Origin: Hyperoodon ampullatus
Taxonomy: Eukaryota > Chordata > Mammalia > Artiodactyla > Ziphiidae
DNA: 64,000 nt
Direction of reading: 5' to 3'
Assembly: GCA_949752795.1 (NCBI GenBank)
Contig: CATKHW010000293.1
Location: 868,001 to 932,000, forward strand
Below, piece after piece: positions 8,696-22,607 of the stretch. Both the position numbers and the translations under genes were made by a program. The first letter of the stretch is position 1; each line of letters opens with the position of its first letter. Below the pieces are notes generated by a model, which was given only the letters and a program-made list of their open reading frames with translations, was not told where the DNA came from and ran no database searches.

Positions 8696-10434
8696 CCCAG
8701 AAAATATAAACATGGTTCAAAAAATTGTGGTACTTACGTACGATGGAATATCCCTCAGCCATGAAATCAATGTCATAAGACCAGTAGCAGCAAAATGGGT
8801 GGATTCAGGTACGATGATTCTAAGTGAAATAAGTCACACAGAAAAAGAAACTTATCATAAGTTATCACTTATGAAGATCCTGTAAACATGGCTACACTTG
8901 AACTGAGTTAGGAAAGAGAACAGTGTCTCACATTTAGAAAACACTCTTATACCTGCTTAAGGGGGAAGGAGAGGTGGGGTGATGCATAAAACCAGAGTTT
9001 GATATAAGCGCAGGTACCGTTCCAAAAACCAACTATGGAATAGACAAGACCTACACCGTCCTCAGTGAAAGGGACTCAAAACCCCATATTTCCTGCAGAG
9101 GAAAATATCTGACTAGTCAGAATCTTAAAACCTATGTATTGATATGTCTCCGTAAGGGAATCAAGTGTGTCTAGACTGGCATAAACATGGCAGCGAGAAT
9201 CAGCTCAAACCCACTATAAAAAGGAATTTCAAAAACAAAACAAAAAAACTGGGAAATTCTTTACAATTCCTTCAGGTTCTCTGATGAAAGCTGGAATGAC
9301 CTTATCTACAACGACAGCTGGATGTGGCATAAGGAGGGACACTTGGGACTGAGACGATTGGTGAGATTGGGTGAGCAAATGCAGACCCTTTAAAGCAATA
9401 ATGCATGGCACCCATTCCATGGGTCCGAACTCTCCAGGTTGAAGGGAATATTACTACAGCTATAACATGTGCGGGAAACCTAGAGAATGGACACACTGTG
9501 AATACAAAAGCTTTCTAAAACTCAACGAATAGTCCCTCTCCTGGTGCTCCGGTTTGACTTTCCGTCTGCTTTACTATCAACCTCCCAACTTGGAGAGACA
9601 GCCCCTTTAACCTCTTGGTTCGCACAGGTTGCCAATTTGGCAGAGGATGAAAGGGAAGAGGGAGAACCAATGAGAGAGTAGCTGTTAGGCATTTGGACGG
9701 GCACATATCACTGTAATTTCCCGGCAGGAAGAAGAATTAAGCAAATTCTCAGCCACCCACCGGGAACCAGTATAGGTCCTGAACCAAAATTTTGGACTTG
9801 CGGTCAGCTCACCAAAAACGAGTTGAAAAATGGAGCTCAGGGGCACAGCAATTCACAAACTGGCCGAGTAATAAAGGACAACTATCGTCCAAAAATCTGT
9901 TGAGGGAAGGCAACGAGGCGGACTTGAAAGCGAGGCAGAATAGCAGGAAACAGATTTCAAGAGGTACGTTGGAATCGCCTTTAAAGCACAGGAAGAGGGG
10001 CACAACTTCGACAATGATGCACTTGGCCAAAAAGGGCGTATGCGTTTTCTCCTGAATATATTCAGGAGAAAACGCATACGCCCTTTTTGGCCAAGCAAGC
10101 AAGCGGGCAATGCAAATCTGCACTACAAAGAAGTATCACTTCCCACCGGTCAAAAGGGACATCCACAAAATGTGTAAGAACAAGAAAGGCAAGACAGGCC
10201 CTGGAGAACAGGGAGCCTTGTTATGCTGATGGGCGGGATGTAAATTGCCAACTGCCTCTCTGGAGGAGTGCATTCTGTTCCCTAAAACAAGTAAAGAACA
10301 GAGCTACAGAGCCAAGGGCACTACCAGTCTAGGGAATATACCTTGGGAAAACTGAAAATCAATAAGACAGAGCCACCCCAAAATTTAGGGCTGCACTGCA
10401 TACAAGGACCTCAACTTGGATACACCTTAAGTAT
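8696..10434 (+). repeat. Satellite monomer 6
   Basis: Perfect palindrome at 10022-10095. GACCTTATC (9298) and AAAGCTTTCT (around 9507) recur in copies 10 and 14 only, exactly 6,956 bp apart. Confidence 0.95.
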
Positions 10435-12173
10435 CCCAGAAAATATAAACATGGTTCAAAAAATTGTGGTACTTACGTACGATGGAATATCCCTCAGCCA
10501 TGAAATCAATGTCATAAGACCAGTAGCAGCAAAATGGGTGGATTCAGGTACGATGATTCTAAGTGAAATAAGTCACACAGAAAAAGAAACTTATCATAAG
10601 ATATCACTTATGAAGATCCTGTAAACATGGCTACACTTGAACTGAGTTAGGAAAGAGAACAGTGTCTCACATTTAGAAAACACTCTTATACCTGCTTAAG
10701 GGGGAAGGAGAGGTGGGGTGATGCATAAAACCAGAGTTTGATATAAGCACAGGTACCGTTCCAAAAACCAACTATGGAATAGACAAGAACTACACCGTCC
10801 TCAGTGAAAGGGACTCAAAACCCCATATTTCCCACAGAGGAAAATATCTGACCAGTAAGAATCTTAAAACCTATGTATTGATATGTCTCCGTAAGGGAAT
10901 CAAGTGTGTCTAGACTGGCATAAACATGGCAGCGAGAATCAGCTCAAACCCACTATAAAAAGGAATTTCAAAAACAAAACAAAAAAACTGGGAAATTCTT
11001 TACAATTCCTACAGGGTCTCTGATGAAAGCTGGAATGACCCTATCTACAATGACAGCTGGATGTGGCATAAGGAGGGACACTTGGGACTGAGACGATTGG
11101 TGAGATTGGGTGAGCAAATCCAGACCCTTTAAAGCAATAATGCATGGCACCCATTCCATGGGTCCGAACTCTCCAGGTTGAACGGAATATTACTACAGCT
11201 ATAACATGTGCCGGAAACCTAGAGAACGGACACACTGTGAATACGAAAGGTTTCTAAAACTCAACGAATAGTCCCTCTCCTGGTGCTCCGGTTTGACTTT
11301 CCGTCTGCTTTACTATCAACCTCCCAACTTGGAGAGACAGCCCCTTTAACCTCCTGGTTCGCACAGGTTGCCAATTTGGCAGAGGATGAAAGGGAAGAGG
11401 GAGAACCAATGAGAGAGTAGCTGTTAGGCATTTGGACGGGCACATATCACTGTAATTTCCCAGCAGGAAGAAGAATTAACCAAAGTCTCAGCCACCCACC
11501 GGGAATCAGTATAGATCCTGAACCAAAATTTTGGACTTGCGGTCAGCTCACCAAAAACGAGTTGAAAAATGGAGCTCAGGGGCACAGCAATTCACAACCT
11601 GGCCGAGTAATAAAGGACAACTATCGTCCAAAAATCTGTTGAGGGAAGGCAACGAGGCGGACTTGAAAGCGAGGCAGAATAGCAGGAAACAGATTTCAAG
11701 AGGTACGTTGGAATCACCTTTAAAGCACAGGAAGAGGGGCACAACTTCGACAATGATGCACTTGGCCAAAAAGGGCGTATGCGTTTTCTCCTGAATATAT
11801 TCAGGAGAAAACGCATACGCCCTTTTTGGCCAAGCAAGCAAGCGGGCAATGCAAATCTGCACTACAAAGAAGTATCACTTCCCACCGGTCAAAAGGGACA
11901 TCCACAAAATGTGTAAGAACAAGAAAGGCAAGACAGGCCCTGGAGAACAGGGAGCCTTGTTATGCTGATGGGCGGGATGTAAATTGCCAACTGCCTCTCC
12001 GGAGGAGTGCATTCTGTTCCCTAAAACAAGTAAAGAACAGAGCTACAGAGCCAAGGGCACTACCAGTCTAGGGAATATACCTTGGGAAAACTGAAAATCA
12101 ATAAGACAGAGCCACCCCAAAATTTAGGGCTGCACTGCATACAAGGACCTCAACTTGGATACACCTTAAGTAT
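10435..12173 (+). repeat. Satellite monomer 7
   Basis: Perfect palindrome at 11761-11834. GACAAGAACTAC, GACCAGTAAG and CCTCCTGGTTC are shared with copy 17, ten monomers away. Confidence 0.95.
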
Positions 12174-13912
12174 CCCAGAAAATATAAACATGGTTCAAAA
12201 AATTGTGGTACTTACGTACGATGGAATATCCCTCAGCCATGAAATCAATGTCATAAGACCAGTAGCAGCAAAATGGGTGGATTCAGGTACGATGATTCTA
12301 AGTGAAATAAGTCACACAGAAAAAGAAACTTATCATAAGATATCACTTATGAAGATCCTGTAAACATGGCTACACTTGAACTGAGTTAGGAAAGAGAACA
12401 GTGTCTCACATTTAGAAAACACTCTTATACCTGCTTAAGGGGGAAGGAGAGGTGGGGTGATGCATAAAACCAGAGTTTGATATAAGCACAGGTACCGTTC
12501 CAAAAACCAACTATGGAATAGACAAGACCTACACCGTCCTCAGTGAAAGGGACTCAAAACCCCATATTTCCCGCAGAGGAAAATATCTGACTAGTAAGAA
12601 TCTTAAAACCTATCTATTGATATGTCTCCGTAAGGGAATCAAGTGTGTCTAGACTGGCATAAACATGGCAGCGAGAATCAGCTCAAACCCACTATAAAAA
12701 GGAATTTCAAAAACAAAACAAAAAAACTGGGAAATTCTTTACAATTCCTTCAGGGTCTCTGATGAAAGCTGGAATGACCCTATCTACAACGAAAGCTGGA
12801 TGTGGCATAAGGAGGGACACTTGGGACTGAGACGATTGGTGAGATTGGGTGAGCAAATGCAGACCCTTTAAAGCAATAATGCATGGCACCCATTCCATGG
12901 GTCCGAACTCTCCAGGTTGAAGGGAATATTACTACAGCTATAACATGTGCGGGAAACCTAGAGAACGGACACACTGTGAATACGAAAGGTTTCTAAAACT
13001 CAACAAATAGTCCCTCTCCTGGTGCTCCGGTTTGACTTTCCGTCTACTTTACTATCAACCTCCCAACTTGGAGAGACAGCCCCTTTAACCTCTTGGTTCG
13101 CACAGGTTGCCAATTTGGCAGAGGATGAAAGGGAAGAGGGAGAACCAATGAGAGAGTAGCTGTTAGGCATTTGGACGGGCACATATCACTGTAATTTCCC
13201 GGCAGGAAGAAGAATTAAGCAAATTCTCAGCCACCCACCGGGAACCAGTATAGGTCCTGAACCAAAATTTTGGACTTGCGGTCAGCTCACCAAAAACGAG
13301 TTGAAAAATGGAGCTCAGGGGCACAGCAATTCACAAACTGGCCGAGTAATAAAGGACAACTATCGTACAAAAATCTGTTGAGGGAAGGCAACGAGGCGGA
13401 CTTGAAAGCGAGGCAGAATAGCAGGAAACAGATTTCAAGAGGTACGTTGGAATCGCCTTTAAAGCACAGGAAGAGGGGCACAACTTCGACAATGATGCAC
13501 TTGGCCAAAAAGGGCGTATGCGTTTTCTCCTGAATATATTCAGGAGAAAACGCATACGCCCTTTTTGGCCAAGCAAGCAAGCGGGCAATGCAAATCTGCA
13601 CTACAAAGAAGTATCACTTCCCACCGGTCAAAAGGGACATCCACAAAATGTGTAAGAACAAGAAAGGCAAGACAGGCCCTGGAGAACAGGGAGCCTTGTT
13701 ATGCTGATGGGCGGGATGTAAATTGCCAACTGCCTCTCTGGAGGAGTGCATTCTGTTCCCTAAAACAAGTAAAGAACAGAGCTACAGAGCCAAGGGCACT
13801 ACCAGTCTAGGGAATATGCCTTGGGAAAACTGAAAATCAATAAGACAGAGCCACCCCAAAATTTAGGGCTGCACTGCATACAAGGACCTCAACTTGGATA
13901 CACCTTAAGTAT
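12174..13912 (+). repeat. Satellite monomer 8
   Basis: Perfect palindrome at 13500-13573. ACGAAAGCTGG and CTCAACAAATAG are shared with copy 11. CGTACAAAAA near 13375 also occurs in copy 28. Confidence 0.95.
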
Positions 13913-15651
13913 CCCAGAAAATATAAACATGGTTCAAAAAATTGTGGTACTTACGTATGATGGAATATCCCTCAGCCATGAAATCAATGTCATAAGACCA
14001 GTAGCAGCAAAATGGGTGGATTCAGGTACGATGATTCTAAGTGAAGTAAGTCACACAGAAAAAGAAACTTATCATAAGATATCACTTATGAAGATCCTGT
14101 AAACATGGCTACACTTGAACTGAGTTAGGAAAGAGAACAGTGTCTCACATTTAGAAAACACTCTTATACCTGCTTAAGGGGGAAGGAGAGGTGGGGTGAT
14201 GCATAAAGCCAGAGTTTGATATAAGCACAGGTACCGTTCCAAAAACCAACTATGGAATAGACAAGACCTACACCGTCCTCAGTGAAAGGGACTCAAAACC
14301 CCATATTTCCCGCAGAGGAAAATATCTGACTAGTAAGAATCTTAAAACCTATGTATTGATATGTCTCCGTAAGGGAAACAAGTGTGTCTAGACTGGCATA
14401 AACATGGCAGCGAGAATCAGCTCAAACCCACTATAAAAAGGAATTTCAAAAACAAAACAAAAAAACTGGGAAATTCTTTACGATTCCTTCAGGGTCTCTG
14501 ATGAAATCTGGAATGACCCTATCTACAACGACAGCTGGATGTGGCATAAGGAGGGACACTTGGGACTGAGACGATTGGTGAGATTGGGTGAGCAAATGCA
14601 GACCCTTTAAAGCAATAATGCATGGCACCCATTCCATGGGTCCGAACTCTCCAGGTTGAAGGGAATATTACTACAGCTATAACATGTGCGGGAAACCTAG
14701 AGAACGGACACACTGTGAATACGAAAGGTTTCTAAAACTCAACGAATAGTCCCTCTCCTGGTGCTCTGGTTTGACTTTCCGTCTGCTTTACTATCAACCT
14801 CCCAACTTGGAGAGACAGCCCCTTTAACCTCTTGGTTCGCACAGGTTGCCAATTTGGCAGAGGATGAAAGGGAAGAGGGAGAACCAATGAGAGAGTAGCT
14901 GTTAGGCATTTGGACGGGCACATATCACTGTAATTTCCCGGCAGGAAGAAGAATTAACCAAATTCTCAGCCACCCACCGGGAACCAGTATAGGTCCTGAA
15001 CCAAAATTTTGGACTTGCGGTCAGCTCACCAAAAACGAGTTGAAAAATGGAGCTCAGGGGCACAGCAATTCACAAACTGGCCGAGTATTAAAGGACAACT
15101 ATCGTCCAAAAATCTGTTGAGGGAAGGCAACGAGGCAGACTTGAAAGCGAGGCAGAATAGCAGGAAACAGATTTCAAGAGGTACATTGGAATCGCCTTTA
15201 AAGCACAGGAAGAGGGGCACAACTTCGACAATGATGCACTTGGCCAAAAAGGGCGTATGCGTTTTCTCCTGAATATATTCAGGAGAAAACGCATACGCCC
15301 TTTTTGGCCAAGCAAGCAAGCGGGCAATGCAAATCTGCACTACAAAGAAGTATCACTTCCCACCGGTCAAAAGGGACATCCACAAAATGTGTAAGAACAA
15401 GAAAGGCAAGACAGGCCCTGGAGAACAGGGAGCCTTGTTATGCTGATGGGCGGGATGTAAATTGCCAACAGCCTCTCTGGAGGAGTGCATTCTGTTCCCT
15501 AAAACAAGTAAAGAACAGAGCTACAGAGCCAAGGGCACTACCAGTCTAGGGAATATACCTTGGGAAAACTGAAAATCAATAAGACAGAGCTACCCCAAAA
15601 TTTAGGGCTGCACTGCATACAAGGACCTCAACTTGGATACACCTTAAGTAT
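13913..15651 (+). repeat. Satellite monomer 9
   Basis: Perfect palindrome at 15239-15312. GAAGTAAGTC (14043) and GTATTAAAGG (near 15085) recur in copy 13 at 6,956 bp. Confidence 0.95.
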
Positions 15652-17390
15652 CCCAGAAAATATAAACATGGTTCAAAAAATTGTGGTACTTACGTACGAT
15701 GGAATATCCCTCAGCCATGAAATCAATGTCATAAGACCAGTAGCAGCAAAATGGGTGGATTCAGGTACGATGATTCTAAGTGAAATAAGTCACACAGAAA
15801 AAGAAACTTATCATAAGATATCACTTATGAAGATCCTGTAAACATGGCTACACTTGAACTGAGTTAGGAAAGAGAACAGTGTCTCACATTTAGAAAACAC
15901 TCTTATACCTGCTTAAGGGGGAAGGAGAGGTGGGGTGATGCATAAAACCAGAGTTTGATATAAGCACAGGTACCGTTCCAAAAACCACCTATGGAATAGA
16001 CAAGACCTACACCGTCCTCAGTGAAAGGGACTCAAAACCCCATATTTCCTGCAGAGGAAAATATCTGACTAGTAAGAATCTTAAAACCTATGTATTGATA
16101 TGTCTCCGTAAGGGAATCAAGTGTGTCTAGACTGGCATAAACATGGCAGCGAGAATCAGCTCAAACCCACTATAAAAAGGAATTTCAAAAACAAAACAAA
16201 AAAACTGGGAAATTCTTTACAATTCCTTCAGGGTCTCTGATGAAAGCTGGAATGACCTTATCTACAACGACAGCTGGATGTGGCATAAGGAGGGACACTT
16301 GGGACTGAGACGATTGGTGAGATTGGGTGAGCAAATGCAGACCCTTTAAAGCAATAATGCATGGCACCCATTCCATGGGTCCGAACTCTCCAGGTTGAAG
16401 GGAATATTACTACAGCTATAACATGTGCGGGAAACCTAGAGAACGGACACACTGTGAATACGAAAGCTTTCTAAAACTCAATGAATAGTCCCTCTCCTGG
16501 TGCTCCGGTTTGACTTTCCGTCTGCTTTACTATCAACCTCCCAACTTGGAGAGACAGCCCCTTTAACCTCTTGGTTCGCACAGGTTGCCAATTTGGCAGA
16601 GGATGAAAGGGAAGAGGGAGAACCAATGAGAGAGTAGCTGTTAGGCATTTGGACGGGCACATATCACTGTAATTTCCCGGCAGGAAGAAGAATTAACCAA
16701 ATTCTCAGCCACCCACCGGGAACCAGTATAGGTCCTGAACCAAAATTTTGGACTTGCGGTCAGCTCACCAAAAACGAGTTGAAAAATGGAGCTCAGGGGC
16801 ACAGCAATTCACAACCTGGCCGAGTAATAAAGGACAACTATCGTCCAAAAATCTGTTGAGGGAAGGCAACGAGGCGGACTTGAAAGCGAGGCAGAATAGC
16901 AGGAAACAGATTTCAAGAGGTACGTTGGAATCGCCTTTAAAGCACAGGAAGAGGGGCACAACTTCGACAATGATGCACTTGGCCAAAAAGGGCGTATGCG
17001 TTTTCTCCTGAATATATTCAGGAGAAAACGCATACGCCCTTTTTAGCCAAGCAAGCAAGCGGGCAATGCAAATCTGCACTACAAAGAAGTATCACTTCCA
17101 ACCGGTCAAAAGGGACATCCACAAAATGTGTAAGAACAAGAAAGGCAAGACAGGCCCTGGAGAACAGGGAGCCTTGTTATGCTGATGGGCGGGATGTAAA
17201 TTGCCAACTGCCTCTCCGGAGGAGTGCATTCTGTTCCCTAAAACAAGTAAAGAACAGAGCTACAGAGCCAAGGGCACTACCAGTCTAGGGAATATACCTT
17301 GGGAAAACTGAAAATCAATAAGACAGAGCCACCCCAAAATTTAGGGCTGCACTGCATACAAGGACCTCAACTTGGATACACCTTAAGTAT
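15652..17390 (+). repeat. Satellite monomer 10
   Basis: The palindrome at 16978-17051 has one right-arm mismatch (G to A, 17045). AACCACCTATGG near 15983 is shared with copy 14. Confidence 0.95.
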
Positions 17391-19129
17391 CCCAGAAAAT
17401 ATAAACATGGTTCAAAAAATTGTGGTACTTACGTACGATGGAATATCCCTCAGCCATGAAATCAATGTCATAAGACCAGTAGCAGCAAAATGGGTGGATT
17501 CAGGTACGATGATTCTAAGTGAAATAAGTCACACAGAAAAAGAAACTTATCATAAGATATCACTTATGAAGATCCTGTAAACATGGCTACACTTGAACTG
17601 AGTTAGGAAAGAGAACAGTGTCTCACATTTAGAAAACACTCTTATACCTGCTTAAGGGGGAAGGAGAGGTGGGGTGATGCATAAAACCAGAGTTTGATAT
17701 AAGCACAGGTACCGTTCCAAAAACCAACTATGGAATAGACAAGACCTACACCGTCCTCAGTGAAAGGGACTCAAAACCCCATATTTCCCGCAGAGGAAAA
17801 TATCTGACTAGTAAGAATCTTAAAACCTATCTATTGATATGTCTCCGTAAGGGAATCAAGTGTGTCTAGACTGGCATAAACATGGCAGCGAGAATCAGCT
17901 CAAACCCACTATAAAAAGGAATTTCAAAAACAAAACAAAAAAACTGGGAAATTCTTTACAATTCCTTCAGGGTCTCTGATGAAAGCTGGAATGACCCTAT
18001 CTACAACGAAAGCTGGATGTGGCATAAGGAGGGACACTTGGGACTGAGACGATTGGTGAGATTGGGTGAGCAAATGCAGACCCTTTAAAGCAATAATGCA
18101 TGGCACCCATTCCATGGGTCCGAACTCTCCAGGTTGAAGGGAATATTACTACAGCTATAACATGTGCGGGAAACCTAGAGAACGGACACACTGTGAATAC
18201 AAAAGGTTTCTAAAACTCAACAAATAGTCCCTCTCCTGGTGCTCCGGTTTGACTTTCCGTCTACTTTACTATCAACCTCCCAACTTGGAGAGACAGCCCC
18301 TTTAACCTCTTGGTTCGCACAGGTTGCCAATTTGGCAGAGGATGAAAGGGAAGAGGGAGAACCAATGAGAGAGTAGCTGTTAGGCATTTGGACGGGCACA
18401 TATCACTGTAATTTCCCGGCAGGAAGAAGAATTAACCAAATTCTCAGCCACCCACCGGGAACCAGTATAGGTCCTGAACCAAAATTTTGGACTTGCGGTC
18501 AGCTCACCAAAAACGAGTTGAAAAATGGAGCTCAGGGGCACAGCAATTCACAAACTGGCCGAGTAATAAAGGACAACTATCGTCCAAAAATCTGTTGAGG
18601 GAAGGCAACGAGGCAGACTTGAAAGCGAGGCAGAATAGCAGGAAACAGATTTCAAGAGGTACGTTGGAATCGCCTTTAAAGCACAGGAAGAGGGGCACAA
18701 CTTCGACAATGATGCACTTGGCCAAAAAGGGTGTATGCGTTTTCTCCTGAATATATTCAGGAGAAAACGCATACGCCCTTTTTGGCCAAGCAAGCAAGCG
18801 GGCAATGCAAATCTGCACTACAAAGAAGTATCACTTCCCACCGGTCAAAAGGGACATCCACAAAATGTGTAAGAACAAGAAAGGCAAGACAGGCCCTGGA
18901 GAACAGGGAGCCTTGTTATGCTGATGGGCGGGATGTAAATTGCCAACTGCCTCTCTGGAGGAGTGCATTCTGTTCCCTAAAACAAGTAAAGAACAGAGCT
19001 ACAGAGCCAAGGGCACTACCAGTCTAGGGAATATACCTTGGGAAAACTGAAAATCAATAAGACAGAGCCACCCCAAAATTTAGGGCTGCACTGCATACAA
19101 GGACCTCAACTTGGATACACCTTAAGTAT
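17391..19129 (+). repeat. Satellite monomer 11
   Basis: The palindrome at 18717-18790 has one CpG to TpG change (18732). ACGAAAGCTGG and CTCAACAAATAG are shared with copy 8. Confidence 0.95.
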
Positions 19130-20868
19130 CCCAGAAAATATAAACATGGTTCAAAAAATTGTGGTACTTACGTACGATGGAATATCCCTCAGCCATGAAA
19201 TCAATGTCATAAGACCAGTAGCAGCAAAATGGGTGGATTCAGGTACGATGATTCTAAGTGAAATAAGTCACACAGAAAAAGAAACTTATCATAAGATATC
19301 ACTTATGAAGATCCTGTAAACATGGCTACACTTGAACTGAGTTAGGAAAGAGAACAGTGTCTCACATTTAGAAAACACTCTTATACCTGCTTAAGGGGGA
19401 AGGAGAGGTGGGGTGATGCATAAAACCAGAGTTTGATATAAGCACAGGTACCGTTCCAAAAACCAACTATGGAATAGACAAGACCTACACCGTCCTCAGT
19501 GAAAGGGACTCAAAACCCCATATTTCCCGCAGAGGAAAATATCTGACTAGTAAGAATCTTAAAACCTATCTATTGATATGTCTCCGTAAGGGAATCAAGT
19601 GTGTCTAGACTGGCATAAACATGGCAGCGAGAATCAGCTCAAACCCACTATAAAAAGGAATTTGAAAAACAAAACAAAAAAACTGGGAAATTCTTTACAA
19701 TTCCTTCAGGGTCTCTGATGAAAGCTGGAATGACCCTATCTACAACGACAGCTGGATGTGGCATAAGGAGGGAAACTTGGGACTGAGACGATTGGTGAGA
19801 TTGGGTGAGCAAATGCAGACCCTTTAAAGCAATAATGCATGGCACCCATTCCATGGGTCCGAACTCTCCAGGTTGAAGGGAATATTACTACAGCTATAAC
19901 ATGTGCGGGAAACCTAGAGAACGGACACACTGTGAATACGAAAGGTTTCTAAAACTCAACGAATAGTCCCTCTCCTGGTGCTCCGGTTTGACTTTCCGTC
20001 TACTTTACTATCAACCTCCCAACTTGGAGAGACAGCCCCTTTAACCTCTTGGTTCGCACAGGTTGCCAATTTGGCAGAGGATGAAAGGGAAGAGGGAGAA
20101 CCAATGAGAGAGTAGCTGTTAGGCATTTGGACGGGCACATATCACTGTAATTTCCCGGCAGGAAGAAGAATTAACCAAATTCTCAGCCACCCACCGGGAA
20201 CCAGTATAGGTCCTGAACCAAAATTTTGGACTTGCGGTCAGCTCACCAAAAACGAGTTGAAAAATGGAGCTCAGGGGCACAGCAATTCACAAACTGGCCG
20301 AGTAATAAAGGACAACTATCGTCCAAAAATCTGTTGAGGGAAGGCAACGAGGCGGACTTGAAAGCGAGGCAGAATAGCAGGAAACAGATTTCAAGAGGTA
20401 CGTTGGAATCGCCTTTAAAGCACAGGAAGAGGGGCACAACTTCGACAATGATGCACTTGGCCAAAAAGGGCGTATGCGTTTTCTCCTGAATATATTCAGG
20501 AGAAAACGCATACGCCCTTTTTGGCCAAGCAAGCAAGCGGGCAATGCAAATCTGCACTACAAAGAAGTATCACTTCCCACCGGTCAAAAGGGACATCCAC
20601 AAAATGTGTAAGAACAAGAAAGGCAAGACAGGCCCTGGAGAACAGGGAGCCTTGTTATGCTGATGGGCGGGATGTAAATTGCCAACTGCCTCTCTGGAGG
20701 AGTGCATTCTGTTCCCTAAAACAAGTAAAGAACAGAGCTACAGAGCCAAGGGCACTACCAGTCTAGGGAATATGCCTTGGGAAAACTGAAAATCAATAAG
20801 ACAGAGCCACCCCAAAATTTAGGGCTGCACTGCATACAAGGACCTCAACTTGGATACACCTTAAGTAT
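19130..20868 (+). repeat. Satellite monomer 12
   Basis: Perfect palindrome at 20456-20529. AATTTGAAAAAC near 19660 is private. CGTCTACTTTAC near 19998 is shared with copies 8, 11 and 28. Confidence 0.95.
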
Positions 20869-22607
20869 CCCAGAAAATATAAACATGGTTCAAAAAATTG
20901 TGGTACTTACGTATGATGGAATATCCCTCAGCCATGAAATCAATGTCATAAGACCAGTAGCAGCAAAATGGGTGGATTCAGGTACGATGATTCTAAGTGA
21001 AGTAAGTCACACAGAAAAAGAAACTTATCATAAGATATCACTTATGAAGATCCTGTAAACATGGCTACACTTGAACTGAGTTAGGAAAGAGAACAGTGTC
21101 TCACATTTAGAAAACACTCTTATACCTGCTTAAGGGGGAAGGAGAGGTGGGGTGATGCATAAAGCCAGAGTTTGATATAAGCACAGGTACCGTTCCAAAA
21201 ACCAACTATGGAATAGACAAGACCTACACCGTCCTCAGTGAAAGGGACTCAAAACCCCATATTTCCCGCAGAGGAAAATATCTGACTAGTAAGAATCTTA
21301 AAACCTATGTATTGATATGTCTCCGTAAGGGAAACAAGTGTGTCTAGACTGGCATAAACATGGCAGCGAGAATCAGCTCAAACCCACTATAAAAAGGAAT
21401 TTCAAAAACAAAACAAAAAAACTGGGAAATTCTTTACGATTCCTTCAGGGTCTCTGATGAAATCTGGAATGACCCTATCTACAACGACAGCTGGATGTGG
21501 CATAAGGAGGGACACTTGGGACTGAGACGATTGGTGAGATTGGGTGAGCAAATGCAGACCCTTTAAAGCAATAATGCATGGCACCCATTCCATGGGTCCG
21601 AACTCTCCAGGTTGAAGGGAATATTACTACAGCTATAACATGTGCGGGAAACCTAGAGAACGGACACACTGTGAATACGAAAGGTTTCTAAAACTCAACG
21701 AATAGTCCCTCTCCTGGTGCTCTGGTTTGACTTTCCGTCTGCTTTACTATCAACCTCCCAACTTGGAGAGACAGCCCCTTTAACCTCTTGGTTCGCACAG
21801 GTTGCCAATTTGGCAGAGGATGAAAGGGAAGAGGGAGAACCAATGAGAGAGTAGCTGTTAGGCATTTGGACGGGCACATATCACTGTAATTTCCCGGCAG
21901 GAAGAAGAATTAACCAAATTCTCAGCCACCCACCGGGAACCAGTATAGGTCCTGAACCAAAATTTTGGACTTGCGGTCAGCTCACCAAAAACGAGTTGAA
22001 AAATGGAGCTCAGGGGCACAGCAATTCACAAACTGGCCGAGTATTAAAGGACAACTATCGTCCAAAAATCTGTTGAGGGAAGGCAACTAGGCAGACTTGA
22101 AAGCAAGGCAGAATAGCAGGAAACAGATTTCAAGAGGTACATTGGAATCGCCTTTAAAGCACAGGAAGAGGGGCACAACTTCGACAATGATGCACTTGGC
22201 CAAATAGGGCGTATGCGTTTTCTCCTGAATATATTCAGGAGAAAACGCATACGCCCTTTTTGGCCAAGCAAGCAAGCGGGCAATGCAAATCTGCACTACA
22301 AAGAAGTATCACTTCCCACCGGTCAAAAGGGACATCCACAAAATGTGTAAGAACAAGAAAGGCAAGACAGGCCCTGGAGAACAGGGAGCCTTGTTATGCT
22401 GATGGGCGGGATGTAAATTGCCAACAGCCTCTCTGGAGGAGTGCATTCTGTTCCCTAAAACAAGTAAAGAACAGAGCTACAGAGCCAAGGGCACTACCAG
22501 TCTAGGGAATATACCTTGGGAAAACTGAAAATCAATAAGACAGAGCTACCCCAAAATTTAGGGCTGCACTGCATACAAGGACCTCAACTTGGATACACCT
22601 TAAGTAT
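20869..22607 (+). repeat. Satellite monomer 13
   Basis: The palindrome at 22195-22268 has one left-arm mismatch (A to T, 22205). The same base change is seen in the three deletion copies, although this copy keeps the full palindrome. Confidence 0.95.

Larger units (their letters stand above)
2090..9020 (+). repeat. Dimeric higher-order period, about 3,478 bp
   Basis: Copies 2 and 4 share CGAGGCATAT (2141 and 5619) and AAAATCTGTA (3211 and 6690). Copies 3 and 5 share CCTGTGAAAAGG (near 4929 and 8407). These variants are seen at two-monomer spacing. Confidence 0.7.
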
